A DNA stretch of 64,000 nt from NCBI GenBank assembly GCA_016707285.1, contig JADJIA010000006.1, positions 160,135 to 224,134 of the forward strand, written 5' to 3'. This DNA comes from Ignavibacteriales bacterium. GTDB taxonomy: Bacteria; Bacteroidota; Ignavibacteria; Ignavibacteriales; Ignavibacteriaceae. A program made the translations under genes and the position numbers. Each line of letters starts with the position of its first letter. The first letter of the stretch is position 1. Of this stretch, positions 9,154 to 16,878 are shown in pieces. A model generated the notes under the pieces. That model searched no databases and was not told where the DNA came from. It worked only from the letters and a program-made list of their open reading frames with translations.

Positions 9154-10116
9154 TTAAACTTCTATTGTAAAATTGCCTTTCTTCATGATCAGCTTTCCAT
9201 CCAGATAAACATCAGGTGATTTAACCACACCATCAAGATGTAAAGGTACTTTAACTTTTCCACCAAAACCCATATTATCACCAACAGCAATATGGATCGT
9301 TCCCATTACTTTTTCATCCTCAAGTATCAACCCTGAGAGTTGAGCCGACTCATTGGTTCCCACACCAAATTCAGCAATATTGTAGGCATCTCCACCAACT
9401 TTGGCGAGAATTTCGGCAAGTTGTTTTGCATTATCTCCCCCTTCAATATCGGTGACCACCCCCTCTTTTACTGTCAGCTTTATGTCAGAATTTTCCATAA
9501 GACCAACACCTGCAAATGATCCATCCACGATGAAAACACCCTCTGCAGTTCCTTCGACAGGCGCAAGAAATGTTTCACCGGTTGGGAGATTACCACTTTC
9601 TCCCGGGGCATGGAACAGCCCTTTGGAGGCATGAACACTTCTTCCCTCAATCGAAAACTGAATATCAGTCCCTTTTTCAGATGTTACTCTTACATGTTTT
9701 CCTTTTTCAAGAACTGCTTTCAAATTCAGTGATCTTTCTGCAATCCTTTTATAATCTGCGTTAAGTCCACGAATCATCACATCTTTGGTTATTCCCGGGA
9801 AAGTGGCAACTCGTGCTCCCGTGGCTGAAGCATCCCTTCTCGCCTGTGTATGGGTGAGTGATCTTAAAGTTGGACAGAGCACAACATCAAATTGTTTCAT
9901 CATGGCTGCAATGGAAGCAAGTGGTTCCTGACCATTCACTTCTAAAGGTTCCATTTCCACATACACCGACTTGTGTCCGAGTCTGATGGCTGCGAGATAG
10001 AGTTCATAACCAATCTCATGTTTTTGAGTATCACTCACCACTAATACAGATTCACCGGGTTTGGCACCCATGCAGTCTCTGATTGCAATTTCACAAGCTT
10101 TTTGAAGTTCTGTCAT
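9154..10116 (-). CDS. M29-like aminopeptidase (thermophilic metalloprotease family)
   Basis: 320 residues. MTELQKACEIAIRDCMGAKPGESVLVVSD at the N-terminus matches the Rossmann-like half of M29 aminopeptidases (aminopeptidase T/AmpS). The C-terminal half has NIAEFGVGTNESA, GTIHIAVGDNMGFGG and VPLHLDGVVKSPDVYLDG, which contain the family's Glu, His and Asp metal ligands. Slightly shorter than classical AmpS (about 410), like the short subgroup found in Bacteroidota and archaea. Cytoplasmic; removes N-terminal residues from peptides. The gene lies in a region rich in peptide-processing genes, which fits a role in amino-acid salvage from imported peptides. Confidence 0.8.
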   Translation of the reverse strand: MTELQKACEIAIRDCMGAKPGESVLVVSDTQKHEIGYELYLAAIRLGHKSVYVEMEPLEVNGQEPLASIAAMMKQFDVVLCPTLRSLTHTQARRDASATGARVATFPGITKDVMIRGLNADYKRIAERSLNLKAVLEKGKHVRVTSEKGTDIQFSIEGRSVHASKGLFHAPGESGNLPTGETFLAPVEGTAEGVFIVDGSFAGVGLMENSDIKLTVKEGVVTDIEGGDNAKQLAEILAKVGGDAYNIAEFGVGTNESAQLSGLILEDEKVMGTIHIAVGDNMGFGGKVKVPLHLDGVVKSPDVYLDGKLIMKKGNFTIEV

Positions 10117-10122
10117 ATATTT

Positions 10123-10884
10123 TTATAAAGGAATTGATAAATTGAATTGTACACCGTAGAAAAGCCCGCCCTTTGTGACGGCATTTTCCATCACTTCAGT
10201 GCTGCTTTCGTTAACAGTAAGTTTATTGCCGGCTTCATCAGTTAATACACCAACTGAAAATTCTGAATATCCAACTTTACCCTCTAAACTGATATTCTGA
10301 TCGATGATAAAGAGAATAAACCCGGAAGCGAAATTAAACCCGAGCTGTGATTTATCCGAACTGTATTTAACCCTTGTAACAGGATTATTTATATCTTCAG
10401 TCCGTTTATAGAATTGAGCATTACCATAAGTAACCTCCAGTTCAAGGATTTTCCAGCTAATGGATTTCGAAAGTGGGGTACCAAGTTCGATTCCCGCACC
10501 ATAAACATTTTGTTTATATTCGAGACTGTTGGTATAAATGGAGTTTGAACCTTTAACCTGAGTTTCTTTCACCTCATTCATCATCTCATAAAATATTTTT
10601 ACTGTGTATTCAAGTCCTGAAACTCTGTTTCTCAAAAGATTGATCCCCAAACGATAACCTTTAAGCATGCCAAACTCCCCGATCCCTGCAAAAAGAGAAT
10701 CTCCGTGAAGCTGGTTATATGCTGTTACATAGTTGTTCAGACCGGTCGCTTCATAATGTTTTACCTGGTAACCTGCAAAACCACCAACAAGTCCAAGACA
10801 ACCAAAACCAAATTTGTTCGATTGGGATTCGGCTGCCCCGGCAAGTAAAACAAAAACAACTATAAAAGTTTTATATGGTATCAA
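10123..10884 (-). CDS. Hypothetical exported beta-rich protein
   Basis: 253 residues. The start is a TTG at 10884 (no ATG in frame), so the N-terminus is uncertain. Residues 1-21 form a signal peptide (hydrophobic IVVFVLLAGAA, then ESQ). The mature chain alternates short hydrophobic strands with polar turns and ends NLSIPL, compatible with a small outer-membrane barrel, but I recognise no family. It lies 6 bp upstream of the M29 aminopeptidase and may share its transcript. Confidence 0.5.
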   Translation of the reverse strand: MIPYKTFIVVFVLLAGAAESQSNKFGFGCLGLVGGFAGYQVKHYEATGLNNYVTAYNQLHGDSLFAGIGEFGMLKGYRLGINLLRNRVSGLEYTVKIFYEMMNEVKETQVKGSNSIYTNSLEYKQNVYGAGIELGTPLSKSISWKILELEVTYGNAQFYKRTEDINNPVTRVKYSSDKSQLGFNFASGFILFIIDQNISLEGKVGYSEFSVGVLTDEAGNKLTVNESSTEVMENAVTKGGLFYGVQFNLSIPL

Positions 10885-10954
10885 ATCGTAATTTTATTCT
10901 GATAAGTGTGTCAAAGAGACAATTATAATCCACTAAGGCAACATTTATCACATG

Positions 10955-12301
10955 TCATTTCTGAGCATCTAATTTTTTCTTGTGCATTAATCCAAATTCA
11001 AGACCATGCCCGGCGGCTTTTCCCTCTGCCCATTTAAGCATGAATGCAAAAAAGAGTCCAAAGAAACCGAGTGACGAGAAAAGGTACATTCCAAGTTCAT
11101 AACCACCGGATGAATCGTTTGCCCATCCGATAAGAAAGTTAAACCCGGCAAGCCCGATGTTCTGTATCATTGTCATCAATCCATAAGCAGTACCAAGTTT
11201 TTGCTCAGGCACAATCAGTGCAACCGAAGGCCACATTACTGCCGGAATAAGCGAGAATGAGAGACCCATCATCGCCATCGGTAACCAAGGTGGAATAGCG
11301 GTTTGTAACAACATGATATAGACGGGTATCAGTAAAACTGAACCAAACATCATCAACAACGACCTTTTTCCGATATAATCAGAAAGCAGCCCAAAAAGTG
11401 GAGTTAAAATCATTGATGAGAGGATCAAGATACTGTTGTACATTCCGCCCACTTCTCTTTCCAGTCCGTGAAATTCCTGGAAAAATTTAATGGCGAAAGT
11501 TCTGAACGGGAAAATCCCCGAATAAAAAGTTACACACAACAAAACAATAAACCAGTAGGATTTACTAAAAGCCAACACTTCACGCAGAACCACTTTATCC
11601 TGCTTTGCTTCAGGTTTCATGTGGTAATTGTTTTTTGCATAACTGTCGAGATACCAGTAAGCCAGTGCTGTAATCACTGAAATAAAAGCCATTATTACAG
11701 CGATCATCAAAGGAAGATCCCATGATGTGAAATATGACTTAAAAAAGGTAGGTGAATTGTCAGCAGCAAAAGAACCAAGACGGGCTATGGTTAAATTTAT
11801 TCCAAATGCAAACGAAAGCTCTTTTCCAATAAACCATTTGCCAAGTGCAGTGGTAACCGCCACAATCAGCGATTCCGCTCCCAATCCAAAAATCAATCTT
11901 CCTAACGACATAACAACAAGTTCGTTGCTGATGTCAGAGTTGAAAACCGACCTGAAAATATCACCTACAAATGCTAATTGAACTGTCATCACGGTAACAA
12001 TTGAACCAACAAAACAAAGGATCGAAAAGAGGGTAATCGACTTAACAGTTCCAATTCTGTCAATAATCAATCCACCGAGCAACACCATAAGGATATTTGG
12101 CACACTGTAAATCCCCTGAAGCAGACCAATGTCGGAGTCAGTGAACTTAAGCTGTGATGCAAGCAAATCAGCAATCGGGGCTATTGAGTCATAAACATAA
12201 TAATTCCCAAACATTGCCAGTGAGACAAGAACAAGTACCCCCCACCTGACGGCGAAGGGTACTGTTGGTTTGTCAATATTGAGCGTTTCGTTTTTCGCCA
12301 T
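10955..12301 (-). CDS. MFS transporter resembling MFSD1 dipeptide transporters
   Basis: 448 residues with about 12 membrane helices. The first helix and loop (GNYYVYDSIAPI, then GIYSVPNILMVLLGG and IDRIG) closely recall the animal lysosomal protein MFSD1 (Gly-Ser-Tyr-Phe-Cys-Tyr-Asp, then Tyr-Ser-Trp-Pro-Asn and Gly-Gly-x-Leu-Ile-Asp-Arg), reported as a dipeptide uniporter. RLIFGLGAESLIVAVTTALGKWF is a second conserved block. The gene starts 2 bp after the stop of the PepD dipeptidase gene, so transporter and dipeptidase are very likely co-expressed, supporting a dipeptide substrate. The substrate call is inference from similarity by eye and context; the MFS call is firm. Confidence 0.8.
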   Translation of the reverse strand: MAKNETLNIDKPTVPFAVRWGVLVLVSLAMFGNYYVYDSIAPIADLLASQLKFTDSDIGLLQGIYSVPNILMVLLGGLIIDRIGTVKSITLFSILCFVGSIVTVMTVQLAFVGDIFRSVFNSDISNELVVMSLGRLIFGLGAESLIVAVTTALGKWFIGKELSFAFGINLTIARLGSFAADNSPTFFKSYFTSWDLPLMIAVIMAFISVITALAYWYLDSYAKNNYHMKPEAKQDKVVLREVLAFSKSYWFIVLLCVTFYSGIFPFRTFAIKFFQEFHGLEREVGGMYNSILILSSMILTPLFGLLSDYIGKRSLLMMFGSVLLIPVYIMLLQTAIPPWLPMAMMGLSFSLIPAVMWPSVALIVPEQKLGTAYGLMTMIQNIGLAGFNFLIGWANDSSGGYELGMYLFSSLGFFGLFFAFMLKWAEGKAAGHGLEFGLMHKKKLDAQK

Positions 12302-12303
12302 CG

Positions 12304-13765
12304 TTATCTTTCGGGAACGGTTTCAAGTACTTTTAGAAGGTGATACCAAAACTTCTCAACTGAAGCTATATTTACCTGTTCATCAGGTGAATGAGCTCCT
12401 GTGATGGTTGGACCAAATGAAACCATATCCATCTCAGGATATTTCTCTTTAATAATTCCACATTCAAGACCGGCGTGGATAGCTTTCACCTCAGGTACCT
12501 TACCGTAGAGTGCTGTATAAGCATCCCTTGTTACTTTCAGAATTTCTGACTTAACATCGGGTTTCCATCCTGGATAGCCATCACTCGTTTCAATTTCTGC
12601 TCCACCAAGTTCAAATACACATGATACCATGGTAACAGCATCTTCAATCTCAGATTCAACAGAACTTCTCTGGCTTGTTCCGATTTCAATTGCGTTTTCA
12701 GTCATCACTAAAGTTGCGAGGTTGGTTGAAGTTTCCACCAATCCCGGTATATCAGCAGACATCTTCAGAACACCATGTGGAAGTGCATAAAGCATCAGAA
12801 TCAACTGATCTTCAGATACTTCATCAAGCACTTTTTTGGTTCCTTCAATTTTTCTGATCACAACACGAAGATTTGGTTCAACGGTTGAAAGTTCAGCCTG
12901 AACCATCTTCTCAAATTCCATAACTTCTTCAATTACAACACTTTCATCTTCAGGATCAACAGCAAGAATTGCGGAAGCTTCTCTTGGAATCGCATTTCTT
13001 TTGCTTCCACCTTTCACTTCAGCTACACTTACAAGATAATATTGTTGAAGAGTATTCAAAATTCTTGCGAGAATTTTAATCGCATTCGCTCTACCGGTGT
13101 TGATATCAAGACCCGAGTGGCCTCCTCTTAATCCGGAGATCAACAATTCATAAAAAAGATAATTTTCAGGAGCTTCTTCCTGTTCAAAGTGAATGGTTCC
13201 TTTGGTATCTCTTCCACCGGAGCATCCAATATAAAGCTCACCAATCTCTTCTGAATCAAGGTTTAAAAGAATCTGACCTTCGAGAAGTCCCTCAGCAAGA
13301 TTGGTAGCTCCCGTTAAACCTGTTTCTTCATCAAGGGTAAGAAGTATCTCAAGTGGACCGTGTTCAATTGTTTCATCTATGGCAACTGCAAGAGCAGCAG
13401 CAGCACCGATTCCGTTATCGGCACCAAGGGTTGTTCCTTCAGCTTTTACCCATTCACCATCAATAAATGGACGAATACCTTCGATGTCAAAATCAAACTC
13501 AACATCACTGTTTTTTTCACATACCATATCGAGATGTCCTTGAAGAACAACTGTTTTTTTTGTCTTCAAATCCTGGAGTTGCAGGAACTTTTATGATAAT
13601 GTTTCCGGCTTCATCTCTCTGATAATCAAGAGCATTTGTCTCGCAAAACTCGAGAACATACTCAACAACTGCTTCTTCTTTTTTTGAGGGTCGTGGTCTT
13701 GCACTCATCTCTTCAAATATGTCCCACAATGGTTGTGGTTTCAGGGTTCCTAAACGATCTCCCAT
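12304..13765 (-). pseudogene. pepD: Aminoacyl-histidine dipeptidase PepD (M20C), single-base frameshift
   Basis: Two frames together give one M20C dipeptidase of about 486 residues, equal to E. coli PepD (485). The first frame (ATG 13765) encodes LKPQPLWDIFEEMSARPRPS and reads to an EDKK segment; the second continues TVVLQGHLDMVCEKN (zinc His and Asp), TLGADNGIGAA (bridging Asp), TLDEETGLTGA (catalytic and metal Glu) and later HAGLECG and HSPDE. The break falls in a run of eight A (minus strand, about 13554-13561); seven A would restore the frame. It is either a true frameshift, slippage, or a sequencing indel. The intact catalytic residues and operon setting (MFSD1-like gene 2 bp after) favour an indel in the data. 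PepD hydrolyses Xaa-His and other dipeptides in the cytoplasm. Confidence 0.85.
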
Positions 13766-13774
13766 GTTTCTACC

Positions 13775-14152
13775 TCAATTTTCAAGTTCTTTAAATGTAA
13801 TGATTTTGTTATGATACATCATGGAAACAAATTTCACGAGCCTCTCTCGGGGTTCGATCCTGTCTCCAAGTTTCTCTTTAACTTTTTCTCCAACTTCTTT
13901 AACTTTTCTTTTGCCGTCAATCGACACCCAGACTTCCGATCCGATCTCATCGAGATCGAGTCTGAAGTTTGGATCCCTCCCGTTTTTCACCATATAATTG
14001 TGAACAACACTCCATTTGAATCTGGGGATCAGAACCGTTATAATTCCGTTCTCACCCGTTTCAAATTCCTGAATTTTAACAGGTGTCAGCTCAAGGGCAT
14101 CAATACCCTTGAGCTTTTTCCTGTCATTATAATCTTTGAAAATACTTTTCAA
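13775..14152 (-). CDS. PqqD-family peptide-binding domain protein
   Basis: 125 residues from a TTG at 14152, directly after the OPT transporter stop (14157). The C-terminal 80 residues follow the PqqD/RRE pattern: an FRLDLDEIGSEVWVSIDGKRKVKEV core (strand, helix with Gly-x-x-x-Trp, then the Ile-Asp-Gly turn and helices), ending with a winged-helix-like segment. PqqD-type domains bind precursor peptides for radical-SAM and other RiPP enzymes, but no precursor, radical-SAM enzyme or PQQ gene lies nearby. Orphan PqqD-like proteins are common in Bacteroidota with unknown roles. It lies between a dipeptidase and an oligopeptide transporter, an odd but suggestive place for a peptide-binding fold. 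Confidence 0.65.
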   Translation of the reverse strand: MKSIFKDYNDRKKLKGIDALELTPVKIQEFETGENGIITVLIPRFKWSVVHNYMVKNGRDPNFRLDLDEIGSEVWVSIDGKRKVKEVGEKVKEKLGDRIEPRERLVKFVSMMYHNKIITFKELEN

Positions 14153-14156
14153 ACCG

Positions 14157-16103
14157 TTATTTCTGTGTTTTTGTTGCTACTTTGTAAAGACCGTATCCAA
14201 GAAGGACAAAGACACCAAGAGAGATCAAATCTCCCGCTCCGCCCAGACCTTCAACAAGACCTACATGCAAAACATCAATAACATTTTTACCTGCTTCAAC
14301 TTCTGTTGCAATTAAAACTGCAAGAAGAATTCCGGTAAGTGAACCACCGGCTATGAGACCCGAACTGAATAATGCTCCCGGTCCAATTTCACCGTCATCT
14401 TCTTTTGAACTGTTCTTTTTCTCAACAAACCATTTCACCAAACCACCAAGGAAAATCGGGGCTGTGGTGGAAAGTGGAAGGTATGCTCCCACTGCAAAAG
14501 GAAGTGACCTTACTCCCGCAAGTTCAAGAACTGCTGAAATTCCCATGCCTGTTACAACAAGACCCCAGGGTAAATCCTGTGAAAGAAGTCCTTTAATTAC
14601 AGTAGCCATGAGAGTTGCCTGTGGAGCAGGAAGTGGATTGGCAGAAACTGTTGAATCAGCTCCAATTCCTATTGCGTTGTTTAAGATCAACATAGTTGCA
14701 CCAATTACAACAGAAGAAGCAACAACACCAATTATAAGTCCATACTGCTGTTTAATTGGAGTGGCGCCAACGATGTAACCCGTTTTAAGATCCTGCGAAG
14801 TGGCACCCGCATTTGCTGCCGCGATACACACAATGGAACCTACAACCAAGGCTATTGGCTGGTGGGCACTGCCTGTCCATCCAAGTCCCACAAATATAAG
14901 ACTTGTCGCCATAAGGGTTGCGATTGTCATTCCTGATATCGGGTTGGATGATGAACCAATGATTCCCACAATTCTTGATGACACTGTCACAAAGAAAAAT
15001 CCAAAAACCACTATCATTATCGCTGAAAGCAGATTAGTTGGAATTGACGGGATAATTGCCATAAAAGCAACGAGAACTACTGCACCAACAAGTACAAACA
15101 CGAGTGGCAAGTCTTTTTCAGTTCTAAGAGTGCTCTTTCCGGCAGAACCGGCTTTGAAGTCGCCAATCGAATCTTTGAAGGCACTTACGATGGTTGGAAG
15201 AGTTTTTATCAGAGTCATAATACCACCAAAAGTAACCGCCCCGGCACCAATGTATCTGATATAGTTACCCCAGATTTCGCGGGCAGACATATCTCTGATA
15301 AGTTGTGCTTTAACTGGTGGAAACGCGGTTTCCAAGCCACTGCCAATGAGTGTGATCAATGGTATAAGCACCAACCACGAAAGTACACCACCGGCAACCA
15401 TTATGCCTGCAATTTTGGGTCCGATTATATATCCAACACCAAGTAATTCAGGAGAGATTTCCCCCATTACTGTACCGTTTGGAAGGGCTGAATCTTTGCT
15501 GAATGTGTAGGCAGGTGCCTCTTTCCAGAGACCAAAAACCGACATCAACACTTTATAACCAAATGATATTCCCAAGCCGTAATAAACTTTTTGGGCAAGG
15601 TTTCCGCCTTTTTCGCCTGCAACCAAAACATCAGCGCATGCAGTTCCTTCCGGATAAGGTAAAACCCCGTGTTCTTTTACTATAAGCGAACGGCGCAGGG
15701 GTACCATAAACAGTACACCAAGAATACCGCCGGCAAGTGCCAGAACAAATATCTGAAAATATTCGAAATACTCAATACCACCGTCTAAAAATAATAAAGC
15801 AGGGATTGTAAATACAACACCTGCAGCTACCGACTCACCGGCTGAGCCGATGGTCTGTACAATATTATTTTCAAGAATGGTTGATTTGCCGATTTTTTTA
15901 AACACTGCAATCGCCAATACGGCAATTGGAATGGAGGCACTTACAGTTAAACCAACTTTTAAGCCTAAATAGACTGTTGCCGCACCAAAAATAATTCCAA
16001 ATAATGCACCAAGAATGATTGCTTTTGGTGTAAATTCTGGAATAAAGTCCGTTGCAGCGATATAAGGCTTGAAGGTTTTCTCATTTTGTCCGTTTTGAGC
16101 CAT
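14157..16103 (-). CDS. OPT-family oligopeptide transporter
   Basis: 648 residues from the ATG at 16103, preferred because GGGAT lies 7 bp upstream; the longer frame would need a TTG at 16130. About 14-16 hydrophobic helices. FTPKAIILGALFGIIFGAATVYLGLKVGLT, PYPEGTACADVL and the late ARGLxPLP-like PLSTTAPIFLGG block are typical of the prokaryotic OPT subfamily that takes up di- to pentapeptides or peptide-metal conjugates, driven by protons. A cytosolic hydrophilic insertion lies near residues 320-335. Followed after 4 bp by the PqqD-domain gene and then PepD and the MFSD1-like gene, it probably forms a peptide uptake and breakdown operon. Confidence 0.9.
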   Translation of the reverse strand: MAQNGQNEKTFKPYIAATDFIPEFTPKAIILGALFGIIFGAATVYLGLKVGLTVSASIPIAVLAIAVFKKIGKSTILENNIVQTIGSAGESVAAGVVFTIPALLFLDGGIEYFEYFQIFVLALAGGILGVLFMVPLRRSLIVKEHGVLPYPEGTACADVLVAGEKGGNLAQKVYYGLGISFGYKVLMSVFGLWKEAPAYTFSKDSALPNGTVMGEISPELLGVGYIIGPKIAGIMVAGGVLSWLVLIPLITLIGSGLETAFPPVKAQLIRDMSAREIWGNYIRYIGAGAVTFGGIMTLIKTLPTIVSAFKDSIGDFKAGSAGKSTLRTEKDLPLVFVLVGAVVLVAFMAIIPSIPTNLLSAIMIVVFGFFFVTVSSRIVGIIGSSSNPISGMTIATLMATSLIFVGLGWTGSAHQPIALVVGSIVCIAAANAGATSQDLKTGYIVGATPIKQQYGLIIGVVASSVVIGATMLILNNAIGIGADSTVSANPLPAPQATLMATVIKGLLSQDLPWGLVVTGMGISAVLELAGVRSLPFAVGAYLPLSTTAPIFLGGLVKWFVEKKNSSKEDDGEIGPGALFSSGLIAGGSLTGILLAVLIATEVEAGKNVIDVLHVGLVEGLGGAGDLISLGVFVLLGYGLYKVATKTQK

Positions 16104-16203
16104 AATTATCCCGGATTTATTGATTACCAAAAAATAGAAACCACAATTTACCTATTAATTAGGAAATAACAAGGGAAGAACTTGAGGGAAAGGAGAGACT
16201 TTA

Positions 16204-16308
16204 GGACTTGAGAACTTGAGAAACTCAGAGTGCAAGACGGATGCATTGATCACTGAGGTTAACTCTCTTGAATCTCGAGGTTCTGAAGCTCCGAATCTCC
16301 GAAGTTCT
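16204..16308. repeat. Octamer-period tandem repeat locus 1
   Basis: Two runs with 8-base periodicity lie between the OPT and TetR genes: GGACTTGA-GAACTTGA-GAAACTCA near 16204-16227 and GAATCTCG-AGGTTCTG-AAGCTCCG-AATCTCCG-AAGTTCTC near 16270-16308. The unit is degenerate but the phase holds. The same kind of element recurs at five other intergenic sites in the window. Confidence 0.5.
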
Positions 16309-16311
16309 CCT

Positions 16312-16878
16312 TTACACTTTTAGAAACTTCACAACTTCGCTTGCTTCCAGCTCATTGGTTCCCAGCATGTCGCCGAGGTTAATTCCTTCTGCAAGGGCGA
16401 TGATCATCCCGGAGAGGAGTTGGGCATCCTCTTTGGTTTTGCAAAATGGAAGCAGCGCGGTGGTTATGGTGTCTTTGGTCTGCTGAAATATTTTTATGAT
16501 CTTAAATCCGAGCTTTCGGTTCCCTGTTAATATTTCAAGCCAGATAAAATGAAGAAGTTTGGCATTTTGGGGCTCCGATGTAAGGGCAGTGAGAGTGACA
16601 CCCACAATGTCACTCCCCTTTTTGGCTTTTAAGTCTCTAAGTCCCAGCACAATCCGCTCAGCAGCCTCTTCAAAATTTTTTCTTGCAATCTCCTCAATCA
16701 AACTGTCTTTTGATCGAAAGTGATAATAGAGAGTCCCTTTGCTGATCTTAATACTTTTTGCAATGTCGGCAAGACTTGTGTCCCTGATCCCCTTTTTGAG
16801 GATCTGAGCCGATGCAGTTGCAAGAATTCTATCGTAGGTTGGCTCTTTTGGGGGAGCCGACTTTCCGGTTGTGAGCAT
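16312..16878 (-). CDS. TetR/AcrR-family transcriptional regulator
   Basis: 188 residues. The N-terminal helix-turn-helix is clear: ILATASAQILKKG, TSLADIAKSIKISKGTLYYHFRSKDSLIEEI (residues about 20-65), the canonical TetR signature. The C-terminal ligand-binding domain is all-helical and not assignable to a ligand. Its ATG overlaps the TGA of the S46 peptidase gene by one base, so it is translationally coupled to that gene. It may control the peptidase or the adjacent OPT operon; no operator palindrome was identified. Confidence 0.9.
   Translation of the reverse strand: MLTTGKSAPPKEPTYDRILATASAQILKKGIRDTSLADIAKSIKISKGTLYYHFRSKDSLIEEIARKNFEEAAERIVLGLRDLKAKKGSDIVGVTLTALTSEPQNAKLLHFIWLEILTGNRKLGFKIIKIFQQTKDTITTALLPFCKTKEDAQLLSGMIIALAEGINLGDMLGTNELEASEVVKFLKV

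Noticed and set aside
14353..15264. Long plus-strand frames opposite the OPT transporter
   Set aside because: Antisense shadows of a well-supported membrane protein gene.
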